Positions 1 through 8,411 of a stretch of DNA of 64,000 nt are shown here, piece by piece; within the stretch, counting starts at the first letter, position 1; the number at the start of each line of letters is the position of its first letter. The DNA is from Brevibacterium luteolum (GTDB lineage Bacteria; Actinomycetota; Actinomycetes; Actinomycetales; Brevibacteriaceae), in NCBI RefSeq assembly GCF_013004595.1, contig NZ_JABEMC010000001.1, forward strand, positions 248,001 to 312,000, given 5' to 3'. A model generated the notes under the pieces. It did not search any database and was not told where the DNA came from. It saw only the letters and a list, made by a program, of their open reading frames with translations. The translations under genes and the position numbers were made by a program.

Positions 1-2
1 TG

Positions 3-416
3 CGCGATGACGAGGCCGGCAGTGAAGAGCCCAGCGAATGGCACGTCAGCACCATCACCGTGCAGGTGCCCGACGATGCCGAACGCGTCGTCCCCTCCCG
101 CCAGGCCTACCCGGTGCGCGGGCACATCATCGCCCCGGACGGCACCGACCTGTACCTCAGCATCGAGACCGCCGACGGCCGGATCGCGAGCATCGACCTG
201 ACCGAGGACTACGACGTCTACCCGGACCTCGCCGCCGAGACAGAGGGCGAGGCCTTCGGCATGATCGGCAGCGCCGAGAATGCCGAGGACTGGGACGACG
301 ATGCCGCTGAAGCTGACTGGGAGGCCCGCGAAGCACTGTTCGTGCTGCGCAACTGGCCGCGCGCCGGCGAGTTCGAGATCGTCTCCGACGCCGATCGGAT
401 GCCGAACCTGAGCTGA
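3..416 (+). CDS. C-terminal part of a hypothetical acidic protein (5' truncated by window edge)
   Basis: The reading frame is already open at the first full codon of the window and runs to a TGA at 414-416, so the real start lies upstream. About 137 residues are visible. The protein is very acidic, with runs such as AENAEDWDDDAAEADWE, and has no recognisable motif, signal peptide or membrane segment. An internal GTG at 60 could be taken as a start, but the frame stays open before it with the same codon use. I do not recognise the family; a cytoplasmic protein is the most that can be inferred. GC-rich codon use is typical of the window, unlike the next two genes. Confidence 0.6.
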   Translation, partial: RDDEAGSEEPSEWHVSTITVQVPDDAERVVPSRQAYPVRGHIIAPDGTDLYLSIETADGRIASIDLTEDYDVYPDLAAETEGEAFGMIGSAENAEDWDDDAAEADWEAREALFVLRNWPRAGEFEIVSDADRMPNLS

Positions 417-456
417 GCGCAGTCTGCTGCGCCCAAGATCCGCATGGTAACTGTCG

Positions 457-489
457 TTGACAACTTGAGTTCCGGTAACTAGAATTACC
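457..489 (+). promoter_or_regulatory. near-consensus promoter with overlapping dyad, upstream of a toxin-antitoxin-like pair
   Basis: TTGACA at 457-462 and TAGAAT at 480-485 are separated by 17 bases, close to the ideal sigma-70/SigA promoter. An inverted repeat, GGTAA-N6-TTACC (474-489), overlaps the -10 box, and a further GGTAAC lies at 446-451. This is where an autoregulatory operator would be expected if the downstream HTH protein represses its own operon. The promoter match is seen directly; the repressor site is inference. Confidence 0.6.
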
Positions 490-505
490 AAAAAGCAGAG
501 TGTAG

Positions 506-718
506 ATGGAAGTCAAGGACAGTGCTCTCAAGCACGGGGTTCGGCCCGAGGACATTCGTCATGCTCTTGTCAATGTGATAATCGTGCATTTCTTTGATGA
601 CTACAGGATGGTGGTCGGGCCCGCTCGGGACGGTTCGCTTCTAGAGGTCGCGGTGAACCGGTCAAGTGAGGTCATCCATGCGATGCCGGTTCGGCCCAAG
701 TTCCTGCGGCGAAAGTGA
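506..718 (+). CDS. small toxin-like protein (first gene of a toxin-antitoxin-like pair)
   Basis: A 70-residue basic protein beginning MEVKDSALKHGV and ending IHAMPVRPKFLRRK. The pattern of an N-terminal D-SA-KHGV segment, a central GPAR-G-LLEV strand and a C-terminal IHA-P-RPKF segment matches a family of small actinobacterial proteins that I recall as usually sitting directly upstream of a short HTH protein, as here. I therefore call it a putative toxin-antitoxin pair related in layout to BrnT/DUF4258-type toxins. Base composition is clearly less GC-rich than its neighbours (codons such as ATA, CTT, TTT), which suggests transfer. There is no classical ribosome site; the gene starts about 14 bases after the predicted transcription start. 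Toxicity is not demonstrable from sequence. Confidence 0.6.
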   Translation: MEVKDSALKHGVRPEDIRHALVNVIIVHFFDDYRMVVGPARDGSLLEVAVNRSSEVIHAMPVRPKFLRRK

Positions 719-728
719 GGGATCAGCG

Positions 729-968
729 ATGCGCAGCGATGAAGACCGGCTCGCAGAAATCGAATCTGGAGATGGCCCGGATCCGATTGCCTCAGTGTCG
801 GGAGAACTGGCGCGTGTTGCGGTGGCTGCGATGGACGTGGAGGGTGCGGAGGCGTCGCTTAGAGATGCTGTTGCTTCTGCCCGACGGGCAGGACACACGT
901 GGCAGTCGATCGGCGATGTGCTCGGCATGACTCGGCAAGGTGCGCTTAAACGATTTCGGGTGGCCTGA
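729..968 (+). CDS. small HTH protein, putative antitoxin/repressor partner
   Basis: 79 residues from ATG 729, preceded by GAGGGAT as ribosome site and only 10 bases after the toxin-like gene. The N-terminal half is acidic and predicted helical. The C-terminal half, around GHTWQSIGDVLGMTRQGALKRF, has the spacing of a helix-turn-helix (W-xIG--LGMTRQGA), with the recognition helix at roughly residues 62-76. Having DNA binding at the C-terminus and an acidic segment in front suits an antitoxin that neutralises the basic upstream protein and represses the operon through the GGTAA dyad at 474-489. An in-frame ATG at 666 lies inside the upstream gene and has no ribosome site, so I reject it as the start. 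Confidence 0.6.
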   Translation: MRSDEDRLAEIESGDGPDPIASVSGELARVAVAAMDVEGAEASLRDAVASARRAGHTWQSIGDVLGMTRQGALKRFRVA

Positions 969-1214
969 CTGTTGCGCCATGCATCACTGGTTCTCATCGG
1001 TTGCACGGTGCTGATGTTCGACTCTTGACAGTTGCCGCTTTGAGCCGAAACCCTTACTCGTCCTGCCGTGGTCGCGGCAACTTAGGTTGCATCATTGGTG
1101 TTGCGCTTCCGCGTTCAGATGACAAGCACACTCGTCCTGGTCTGCAACTTTCGAGGCGTGCGTCGACTGCAGCACCCCTGGAATAACTCGCCGGCCGGGG
1201 TGGTTCCGACGAAT

Positions 1215-1736
1215 ATGCAGACTTTGACCCTGGCCGCAGGGTGCTTCTGGTGTTTGGAGGCCATCTACCGGCAGACCCGCGGCGTCGACTCCGTCATCAG
1301 CGGCTATACCGGTGGTCACACCTCTGACCCGGACTACTACTCCGTGTGCTCGGGCACCACCGGCCATGCCGAGGCCCTGCAGGTGACCTTCGATGAGGAC
1401 GTCATCACCGACGACGTGATCCTCTCGATGTTCTTCACCTCGCATGACCCCACCAGCCTCAACCGGCAGGGCAACGACGTCGGCACCCAGTACCGTTCGG
1501 CGATGTTCTACCGCGACGAGGACGAACGGCAGCGCTTTGCCGCCGCCATCGAAGACGCCCAGGAGCTCTACGCGGAACCGATCGTCACCACTCTCGAACC
1601 GCTGGGCGACTTCCACGTCGCTGAGGACATCCACCAGGACTTCTACCAGCGCAACCGGTTCAACGGATACTGCATGTTCATCGTCGACCCCAAGCTCGCC
1701 GCCGCCCGGCGCGCCTACGCAGAATGGATGCAGTGA
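1215..1736 (+). CDS. msrA: peptide-methionine (S)-S-oxide reductase MsrA
   Basis: 174 residues. It reduces the S-epimer of methionine sulfoxide in proteins, a cytoplasmic oxidative-damage repair. The N-terminal motif GCFWCLEA gives the catalytic cysteine (about residue 10) and an extra cysteine three residues later. GYTGG, SG-TGHAE, F--SHDPT and N-QGND-GTQYRS are all standard MsrA signatures, and the length is typical. The start is placed at ATG 1215 because MQTLTLAAGCFW matches the family N-terminus; an earlier in-frame GTG at 1095 would add 40 unconserved residues. The stop overlaps the next start (TGATG), so msrA is translationally coupled to a nitroreductase, suggesting one redox-related operon. 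Confidence 0.95.
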   Translation: MQTLTLAAGCFWCLEAIYRQTRGVDSVISGYTGGHTSDPDYYSVCSGTTGHAEALQVTFDEDVITDDVILSMFFTSHDPTSLNRQGNDVGTQYRSAMFYRDEDERQRFAAAIEDAQELYAEPIVTTLEPLGDFHVAEDIHQDFYQRNRFNGYCMFIVDPKLAAARRAYAEWMQ

Positions 1737-2488
1737 TGAGCCACCCACAGCCTGCCGCCACCCGCTTCGACGACCCGGTGCTGGCCGCGATGGCCGCCCG
1801 CCGCTCGATCTCGAAGGTCGGCTCGCAGACCCCGAACGACGACGAGCTCCTCGCCCTCCTCGACGCCGTCACCCCGGTCGCCGATCACAAGGCGCTCAAA
1901 CCGTGGCGACTGCTGACGATCCGCGGCGACGACCGTCTCCGGCTCGGTGCGGCCCTCGACGCAGCCGCCGGACGCGAACCCGGTGACAAGCCGAACCCCA
2001 AACCGCTGCGCGCTGAACTGCTCATCGCCGTCATCGCCTCACCGACCGAGCACCCTAAAGTCCCCGAATGGGAGCAGCACGCCACCGCCGCCGGTGCCGC
2101 CCACTTACTCGAACTCGCCCTCTGGCAGGCCGGCTGGGGCGTCATGTGGCGCACCGGGCTTGACGCCAACGCCCCGGCTGTGCGAGCCCTGCACGGGCTG
2201 GGGGAGGACGAGCTGTTTATGGGCTGGCTCTACGTCGGCGACATCGACCCTGCCTTCCGCAAGCGCCTGGAGACCTCCCGCCGCCCACCGAAGGACCCCA
2301 GCCAGTTCCTCTCCACTCTGCCCGCGCCCGAGGAGGTGACGGCGGAGAGCACCGATGCTGACGATCCAGCAGGGGAGCGCGCCGGCCAGCGCGCCGACGA
2401 GAAGGCGGCCACAACTGCGGCGAAGAAGACCGCCAAGAAAGCTGCGAAGAAGGCAAAGAAGAAGGCAAAGAAGAAGGACCGGCGGTAA
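1736..2488 (+). CDS. nitroreductase-family protein with lysine-rich histone-like C-terminal tail
   Basis: 250 residues. The first 190 carry a nitroreductase fold: RRSISKVGSQTPNDDELLALLDA at the start, where RRS is the usual FMN-phosphate contact, HKALKPWRLLTI, GAAHLLELALWQAGWGVMWRTG, and a closing GWLYVGDID. Such enzymes are FMN-dependent NAD(P)H oxidoreductases; the substrate is unknown. After residue about 200 comes an acidic linker and then a tail of alanine and lysine (roughly residues 225-250) resembling histone H1 or mycobacterial HupB tails, which may bind nucleic acid or polyphosphate. The start ATG overlaps the msrA stop by one base; alternative starts at 1724 and 1733 lie inside msrA. 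The gene directly abuts the following MFS gene. Confidence 0.85.
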   Translation: MSHPQPAATRFDDPVLAAMAARRSISKVGSQTPNDDELLALLDAVTPVADHKALKPWRLLTIRGDDRLRLGAALDAAAGREPGDKPNPKPLRAELLIAVIASPTEHPKVPEWEQHATAAGAAHLLELALWQAGWGVMWRTGLDANAPAVRALHGLGEDELFMGWLYVGDIDPAFRKRLETSRRPPKDPSQFLSTLPAPEEVTAESTDADDPAGERAGQRADEKAATTAAKKTAKKAAKKAKKKAKKKDRR

Positions 2489-3745
2489 GTGAGCCACCCC
2501 GCATCCGCCGCCTCCCGGCAGCCCCTGCCCGGGGAGATCACCGTCCTCGTCGCCGCGGCCTTCACCGTCGCCATCGGCTACGGCATCATCGCCCCGGTGC
2601 TGCCGCAGTTCGCCGAAAGCTTCGACCTCGGCGTCACCGCCGCGACCATCGTCGTGAGCTCATTCGCCTTCTTCCGGTTCGTATTCGCCCCCGCCGGCGG
2701 CAGCCTCGTCAACGCACTCGGCGAGCGCCGGGTCTACATCACCGGCCTGCTCATCGTCGCCGCCTCCACCTTCGCCGTGGCACTCGCCCAGAACTACTGG
2801 CAGCTGCTGATCTTCCGCGGCCTCGGCGGGCTCGGTTCGACGATGTTCACCGTCTCGGCGATGGCCCTCATCGTCCGCATCGCTCCGGTCCGCCAGCGGG
2901 CCCGGGCGACCAGCGCCTACGCCACCGCCTTCCTCGTCGGCAACATCGCCGGCCCCGTCGTCGGCGGGCTCATGGCCGGGTGGGGGATGCGCGTGCCGTT
3001 CATCGTCTACGCCGTCGCCCTCGTCATCGCCGCCGCGATCGTGTGGCTGCGCCTCGATGCCACCCGCATCGACGTGCTTGCCACCAGCGCCAACCGCGAC
3101 GAGGCGACCACCGCCTCGGGTGCGGAGGCGCCGGACACCTCGCGGATGGGCTTCCGCGAAGCCTGGCGCGACTCCGCCTACCGGGCCGCTCTGCTGTCCG
3201 GATTCGTCCACGGCTGGGCGTCGATGGGCATCCGCGTGGCCCTCTACCCGCTCTTCGCCCTCCACGTGCTCAGCGCCGGACCCAAGACCGCCGGGCTGGC
3301 GCTGACGTTCTTCGCCCTGGGCAACTTCGCCGCCGTGCGCGTCGTCGGCCGCTACTCCGACTTCCACGGCCGCAAGCCCTTCATCGTCACCGGCCTCATC
3401 ATCATGGGTGCCGCAACGATCGTGCTCGGCCTCAGCCCGTCGGTGTGGGTGTTCTACGCCCTCTCCGTCATCGCCGGCATCGGCGCAGGCCTGCTCAACC
3501 CCGCCCAGCAGGCCGCGATCTCCGATATCGTCGGCTCGACCCGCAAGTCTGGAACCGTGTTCTCCCGCTACCAGATGGCGATGGACGCCGGCGCGATCCT
3601 CGGCCCGATCCTGGCCGGCATGCTCGTCGACACCAGCGGCTACGCCCTGGCCTTCGCGCTGACCGGGGTGCTCGCGCTGCTCGCAGCCCTCGCGTGGGCT
3701 TCCGGACGGGAGACCCTGCCCGCCGGCGAGGCGCCGGCCCGGTGA
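2489..3745 (+). CDS. MFS transporter (drug/metabolite exporter type)
   Basis: 418 residues starting at the GTG that immediately follows the nitroreductase stop (TAAGTG), so translation is probably coupled. Twelve hydrophobic segments are apparent. The first reads ITVLVAAAFTVAIGYGIIAPVLPQF, the motif-A-like loop between helices 2 and 3 is GGSLVNALGERRVYITGLL, and the equivalent loop in the second half is VGRYSDFHGRKPFIVTGLII. The hydrophilic central loop (about residues 195-225) contains the TASGAEAPD segment encoded by a copy of the dispersed 17-bp repeat (3109-3125). The layout is that of DHA1-type exporters. The substrate is unknown; its coupling to msrA and the nitroreductase hints at oxidised or nitro compounds. 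Confidence 0.88.
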   Translation: MSHPASAASRQPLPGEITVLVAAAFTVAIGYGIIAPVLPQFAESFDLGVTAATIVVSSFAFFRFVFAPAGGSLVNALGERRVYITGLLIVAASTFAVALAQNYWQLLIFRGLGGLGSTMFTVSAMALIVRIAPVRQRARATSAYATAFLVGNIAGPVVGGLMAGWGMRVPFIVYAVALVIAAAIVWLRLDATRIDVLATSANRDEATTASGAEAPDTSRMGFREAWRDSAYRAALLSGFVHGWASMGIRVALYPLFALHVLSAGPKTAGLALTFFALGNFAAVRVVGRYSDFHGRKPFIVTGLIIMGAATIVLGLSPSVWVFYALSVIAGIGAGLLNPAQQAAISDIVGSTRKSGTVFSRYQMAMDAGAILGPILAGMLVDTSGYALAFALTGVLALLAALAWASGRETLPAGEAPAR

Positions 3746-3958
3746 GCGACCGGCCAGCCGGCAGAGCCGCCCGTTGAATGGTTCACAAGTTCGGTCACTA
3801 ACCTGGGGGGTGGTCAGGTGGGGGAAACCCGACCCACCCGGCCGGACACCCGCAGTGCCGCTGTGGCAAGCTGTCCCTAGGCTGAAGACAACAGTTGCCG
3901 CCGTTGGAGGCCGGCCCTCAGGCAGCCGAACTCCAACACCCACATGTGAAGGACACAT

Positions 3959-6900
3959 ATGAACCTGCTCACCCGTGTGAGTCTGCGCAACCGGGCGCTC
4001 ATCGCCCTCATCTCCGTCATCGCGATCGGCTTCGGCCTCATCGCCACCGCCCAGATGAAGAAGGAGCTCTTCCCCGACCTGCAGATGCCGCAGGCCTTCG
4101 TCACCACCTCCTACGACGGTGCCAGCCCCGAAGCCGTCGAGAAGGAGGTCACCGAACCTCTCGAAGCCGCACTGAACAACGTCGCCGAGGTGGAGAAGGT
4201 CTCCTCAGTCTCGATGGCCGGGTCCTCCCAGGTCATCGTCGAGACGAAGTACGGCACCTCGTCTGATGAGATCGTCCGGCAGCTCCAGCGCGCCGTCTCC
4301 CAGGCTCAGCCGCAGCTGCCCGACGGCTCCGAGCCCGAGGTGTTCTCCGCTTCGACAGCCGACATCCCGATCGCGATGCTCACCGTCACCGGCTCCGATG
4401 ACCCTGAGGCGCTCGCTCAGGAGCTCGACGACGTCGCCGTGCCTGAGCTCAAGCGCATCGACGGCGTCCGCGCCGTCGACGTCACCGGCGCACCGGTCAA
4501 GGAAGTCTCGATCGAAGCCGATGAGGACAAACTCGAAGACGAGGGCTTGAGTCCCGACGCGCTGGCCGGGATTCTGCAGGCCAACGGCATCCCCACCTCG
4601 GCAGGCGACCTCGTCGATGAGGGCAAAACCACCCCGGTGTCCGTCGGCGCCCGGCTGACCAGTGTCGACCAGATCGCCAACCTCGCTCTGCCCGGTAAGG
4701 ACGAACCGGTGCTGCTCAAGGACGTCGCGACAGTCGAGCTGCGGGAGGCGGACTCCCAGTCGATCTCGCGCACCAACGGCGAACCGGCGCTGTCACTGAT
4801 GGTGATGAAGAAGCCCGATGGCAACATCGTCGAGATCTCCGATGCCGTGGCGGAGAAGCTGCCGCAGCTCAAGGAGCGGATGAGCGAGAACGTCGAGTTC
4901 CACACCGTCTTCGACCAGGCGCCCTTCATCAAGCAGTCGATCGACGACCTCGTAGGCGAGGGCGTCTTCGGCCTCATCTTCGCCGTCCTCGTCATCCTCG
5001 TGTTCCTGCTCTCGGTGCGCGCGACGATCATCACCGCGATCTCGATCCCGCTCTCACTGCTTGTCACCCTCTTGAGCCTGTGGCTGAGCGGCTACAGCCT
5101 CAACATGCTCACCCTGGCAGCACTCACGATCTCGATCGGCCGTGTCGTCGACGACTCGATCGTCGTCATCGAGGCGATCCGCAGACGCCACGCCCAGGGC
5201 GGGACGAAGTTCACCTCGATCATGGGAGCCGTCTCCGAGGTCGCCGGCGCCATCACCGCCTCGACCCTGACGACGATGGCCGTGTTCGTGCCGATGATCT
5301 TCGTCTCCGGTCAGACCGGTGAGATGTTCCGGCCCTTCGCCCTGACCGCAGCGATCGCGCTGGCCTCTTCGCTTCTCGTGGCACTCACGATCGTCCCGGT
5401 GCTCGCCTACTGGTTCCTGCGCGCCCGCGAATCCCGCGTCAAGCTCACCCGCGCGCAGAAGCAGCAGATCCGCGCCGACCGCAAGGCCAACCTTCGGCAG
5501 TGGAAAGCCGAACGCAAAGCCGCCCGCAAGCGTCCGGTCTCCATCGGGGCTCCCGCCGGAAGGCATGCGACCAGCGAACTGCCGATCGTCGGCGAGTCCG
5601 CGGCAACCGCAGCCGGTGGTACCGCCGCGACCACCGCCTCGGGCACGGCGACCGGTGGGCAGCCCGGCAGCGAGGTCGACGAGCTCGCCGCGCTGCGCTC
5701 GCCGGTCACCCGGCTGCAGAAGACCTACGTTCCGTTCATCTCCGCCTCGACGAAGCACCCGGTCATCACTCTCATCATCGCGGTGCTCGTGCTCGCCGGC
5801 ACCGTGTTCATGATCCCGCAGCTGAAAACCGAGCTGTTCCCCGACACCGGGCAGGACTTCCTGCAGGTCGAGCAGAGCTTCGAAGCCGGCAGCTCACTGG
5901 AAGAGTCCGGCGAGCAGGCCGCGATCGTCGAGGACGTGTTCGACAAGTACGACGAGATCGAGTCCTACCAGCTCTCGATCGGCGACAACTCGATGGGCGG
6001 CGACGCCGCAGCCGGCACCCACCTGCTCAACCTCAAGCCCGGCACGAGCATCAAGAATCTGTCCGCGAAGCTGGAAGACGACTTCGAGGACCTCGACGGC
6101 GCCGGTGAGCTCACCATCCAAAGCGAAGGCGGCGGCATGAGCAACGACATCGAGGTCACGGTCACCGGCTCGGACACCGACAAGCTCGCCACCGCCAGTG
6201 AGGACATCGCCGATGCGGTGCGCGACCTCGATGAGGTGCAGTCGGTGACCACCGACCTGGAGGCCACCCAGCCGACCCTCGAAGTCGACATCGACCGCAA
6301 GAAGGCCGCCGAAGAGGGCCTCGACGAGGCCACCGTCGGCCAGGTGGTGCAGCGGGCGATGAACGGCCAGCAGATCGGAAACGTCGTCATCGACAACCTC
6401 GGCCACCGCGTCGTGCTGCACGCCGGCGACGTCTCGACGGTGGGCGAGCTCGAAGACCTCGAAATCCCCGTGACGGCCCAGGCGGCCGGCGGTGCTGGTG
6501 CCTCAGGCACCGGCCAGGATGGTATCAGTGACATGGGCCAGGACACCGGTGCGGGCATGATGCCCGGCGCACCGGCCCCAGCCCCCGCGCCGGAACCGGA
6601 GACGGTCAAGCTCTCGGAGATCGCCGAGGTCAATCGCACCGAGACGCCCGCTGAGATCCGCCACACGGAAGGCCAGCGCTCGGTCACGGTGACGATCACC
6701 CCGGCCGGCAACGACCTGGGTGCAGCCAGCCAGGCGGTGCAGAAGGCCGCTGCCGATGTCGACACCCCGCAGGGTGTGACCGTCGACTTCGGCGGTGCGA
6801 CAGCCGAGCAGCAGGAGGCGTTCACGCAGATGGGACTCGCGCTGCTGGCGGCGATCCTCATCACCTTCGTCATCCTGGTGGCAACCTTCAAGTCGCTGCT

Positions 6901-7609
6901 GCAGCCGCTCATCCTGCTCGTGTCGATCCCGTTCGCCGCGACCGGTTCGATCGGCCTGTCGCTGCTGACCGATACGCCGCTGGGCATGACGTCGATGGTC
7001 GGTCTGCTCATGCTCGTGGGCATCGTCGTGACGAACGCGATCGTGCTCATCGACCTCATCAACCACTTCCGCCGTCACGGCGTGGAGCTGCGTACTGCGA
7101 TCATCCATGGTGCCCGGCTGCGCTACCGGCCGATCCTCATGACCGCTGCGGCGACGATCTTCGCGCTCGTGCCGATGGCGCTGGGGATCTCCGGTGAGGG
7201 CATGCTCATCTCCAAGCCGCTGGCGATCGTCGTCATCGGCGGCCTGGTGAGCTCGACGGTGCTGACCCTCATCCTCGTGCCGGTGCTGTACCTGCTGCTC
7301 GAAAGCGTCAAGGAGCGCCGCACCGAACGCCGGGTCATCTCGGACATGACCCGCTCGCACGTCATCGACCAGGCCGAGGCTGAGGCCGAACGCAAGGAGA
7401 CCGCAGCCGCCATGGCAGGCACCGGCAGCAGGACGGTGGGAAGCACAGCAGCTGATGCTGTCCCCGCCTCGCGTGCGGATGGCGCCGCCAGCGCTGTGGA
7501 CGTGGGCGAATCTGCTTCCACCGGCGCAGCTGAGACCCAGGCGAAGGAGACCGGTGAGCCCCGGGCGGACGAGGCCGAGACCTCGGGACCGGAGCAGAAG
7601 CCGGAGTGA
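3959..7609 (+). CDS. efflux RND transporter permease subunit (HAE1/SwrC-like)
   Basis: 1216 residues, with the duplicated RND architecture: TM1 (about 12-32), a large extracytoplasmic loop, TM2-6 (about 335-485), a second repeat with TM7 near 600, a second loop, TM8-12 (about 955-1110) and a hydrophilic tail. The family signatures LIALISVIAIGFGLIA, FPDLQMPQ, SIGRVVDDSIVVIEAIRR (the intramembrane acidic pair) and GIVVTNAIVLIDLINH are present. A long cytoplasmic linker (about 490-590) is Lys/Arg-rich and then Ala/Gly/Thr-rich; a Gly/Pro/Met insert sits in the second loop (about 845-880). No adaptor or outer-membrane gene is nearby, as expected for a one-membrane cell; Bacillus SwrC is the closest well-known analogue. 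Ribosome site GAAGGA precedes ATG 3959; a TAGGCT box at 3878-3883 may be the -10. Confidence 0.92.
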   Translation: MNLLTRVSLRNRALIALISVIAIGFGLIATAQMKKELFPDLQMPQAFVTTSYDGASPEAVEKEVTEPLEAALNNVAEVEKVSSVSMAGSSQVIVETKYGTSSDEIVRQLQRAVSQAQPQLPDGSEPEVFSASTADIPIAMLTVTGSDDPEALAQELDDVAVPELKRIDGVRAVDVTGAPVKEVSIEADEDKLEDEGLSPDALAGILQANGIPTSAGDLVDEGKTTPVSVGARLTSVDQIANLALPGKDEPVLLKDVATVELREADSQSISRTNGEPALSLMVMKKPDGNIVEISDAVAEKLPQLKERMSENVEFHTVFDQAPFIKQSIDDLVGEGVFGLIFAVLVILVFLLSVRATIITAISIPLSLLVTLLSLWLSGYSLNMLTLAALTISIGRVVDDSIVVIEAIRRRHAQGGTKFTSIMGAVSEVAGAITASTLTTMAVFVPMIFVSGQTGEMFRPFALTAAIALASSLLVALTIVPVLAYWFLRARESRVKLTRAQKQQIRADRKANLRQWKAERKAARKRPVSIGAPAGRHATSELPIVGESAATAAGGTAATTASGTATGGQPGSEVDELAALRSPVTRLQKTYVPFISASTKHPVITLIIAVLVLAGTVFMIPQLKTELFPDTGQDFLQVEQSFEAGSSLEESGEQAAIVEDVFDKYDEIESYQLSIGDNSMGGDAAAGTHLLNLKPGTSIKNLSAKLEDDFEDLDGAGELTIQSEGGGMSNDIEVTVTGSDTDKLATASEDIADAVRDLDEVQSVTTDLEATQPTLEVDIDRKKAAEEGLDEATVGQVVQRAMNGQQIGNVVIDNLGHRVVLHAGDVSTVGELEDLEIPVTAQAAGGAGASGTGQDGISDMGQDTGAGMMPGAPAPAPAPEPETVKLSEIAEVNRTETPAEIRHTEGQRSVTVTITPAGNDLGAASQAVQKAAADVDTPQGVTVDFGGATAEQQEAFTQMGLALLAAILITFVILVATFKSLLQPLILLVSIPFAATGSIGLSLLTDTPLGMTSMVGLLMLVGIVVTNAIVLIDLINHFRRHGVELRTAIIHGARLRYRPILMTAAATIFALVPMALGISGEGMLISKPLAIVVIGGLVSSTVLTLILVPVLYLLLESVKERRTERRVISDMTRSHVIDQAEAEAERKETAAAMAGTGSRTVGSTAADAVPASRADGAASAVDVGESASTGAAETQAKETGEPRADEAETSGPEQKPE
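5632..5648 (+). repeat. dispersed 17-bp repeat, copy in RND linker
   Basis: CACCGCCTCGGGCACGG, identical to the copies at 18068 and 19052. It encodes TASGTA inside the low-complexity cytoplasmic linker of the RND permease. Confidence 0.65.
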
Positions 7610-8388
7610 TCCGCCCGCGCTTCGGTGTCGAGCTGCTCGTCGTCGCTGCGCTGTCGCTGGGAAAGTCGGCGGCGTATGCGGTGGTGAACCTGCTCGACAC
7701 CGTCTCGCGGGGGCCGCTGGCTGAGGCGCAGGCGAAGCTCAACACTGAGGCCTCGCCCCGGCCGTGGTTCGACCTGACCTACCAGCTCATGGGCATCGGG
7801 TTCGCGCTCGTGCCGGTGCTGCTGGCGATCTGGCTGATGAACCGCGATGTGCTCTACATGCAGTCAGACAGCCTCGACCCCTCCGCCGACACCCGCCCGG
7901 CGCTCACCCGCATGGGCCTGGACTTCCGGGCACCGGGCCGGGACGCCGGGTGGGGACTCGGGCTGTTCTTCATCATCGGCATCGGCACGCTCGGGGTGTA
8001 CTTCGCCGGGCGGCTGGCCGGGGTCACCGCCGAGGTGCTGCCGAACAACCTCGGCGCCTACTGGTGGACGATCCCGGTGCTCATCCTGTCGGCCGCCAAG
8101 AACGGCATCCTCGAAGAGGTGCTGCTGCTCGGCTACGGCTTCGACCGGCTCGCCAAGCTCCGCTGGGCACCGTGGGCCATCATCATCGCCCTCGCGCTCG
8201 CCCGCGGCAGCTACCACCTGTACCAGGGCATCGGCCCGTTCATCGGCAACGTCGTCATGGGCCTCATCTTCGGCGCGGCCTACCTGCGTATCCGCCGGGT
8301 CATGCCCTTCGTCGCGGCTCACACGGCCATCGACATCGTCGGATTCCTCGCTCCCGAGGTGCTCGCCATGGTCGACCCGCGGCTCTGA
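7606..8388 (+). CDS. CPBP-family intramembrane metalloprotease-like membrane protein
   Basis: 260 residues starting at GTG 7606, which overlaps the RND stop (GTGA). Seven or eight hydrophobic segments are visible. The C-terminal half has the CPBP (Abi/CAAX protease-like) motifs: EEVLLLGYGF (paired glutamates, motif 1), ARGSYHLYQG (histidine, motif 2), and AAHTAIDIVG (histidine, motif 3). Motif 1 in many family members is EExxxR; here glycine stands where arginine is usual, a variation I also associate with actinobacterial members. A role in membrane protein processing is family-based inference. Tight overlap with the RND gene indicates co-transcription and perhaps a shared envelope function. 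Confidence 0.85.
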   Translation: MIRPRFGVELLVVAALSLGKSAAYAVVNLLDTVSRGPLAEAQAKLNTEASPRPWFDLTYQLMGIGFALVPVLLAIWLMNRDVLYMQSDSLDPSADTRPALTRMGLDFRAPGRDAGWGLGLFFIIGIGTLGVYFAGRLAGVTAEVLPNNLGAYWWTIPVLILSAAKNGILEEVLLLGYGFDRLAKLRWAPWAIIIALALARGSYHLYQGIGPFIGNVVMGLIFGAAYLRIRRVMPFVAAHTAIDIVGFLAPEVLAMVDPRL

Positions 8389-8411
8389 GGGCCGCTCCCA
8401 GGGCGCCCGTA

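Noticed and set aside
7606..8388. CPBP protein as inactive because motif 1 lacks the usual arginine
   Set aside because: Paired glutamates and both histidines are kept, and I associate the EExxxxG form with other actinobacterial members; inactivity cannot be claimed.
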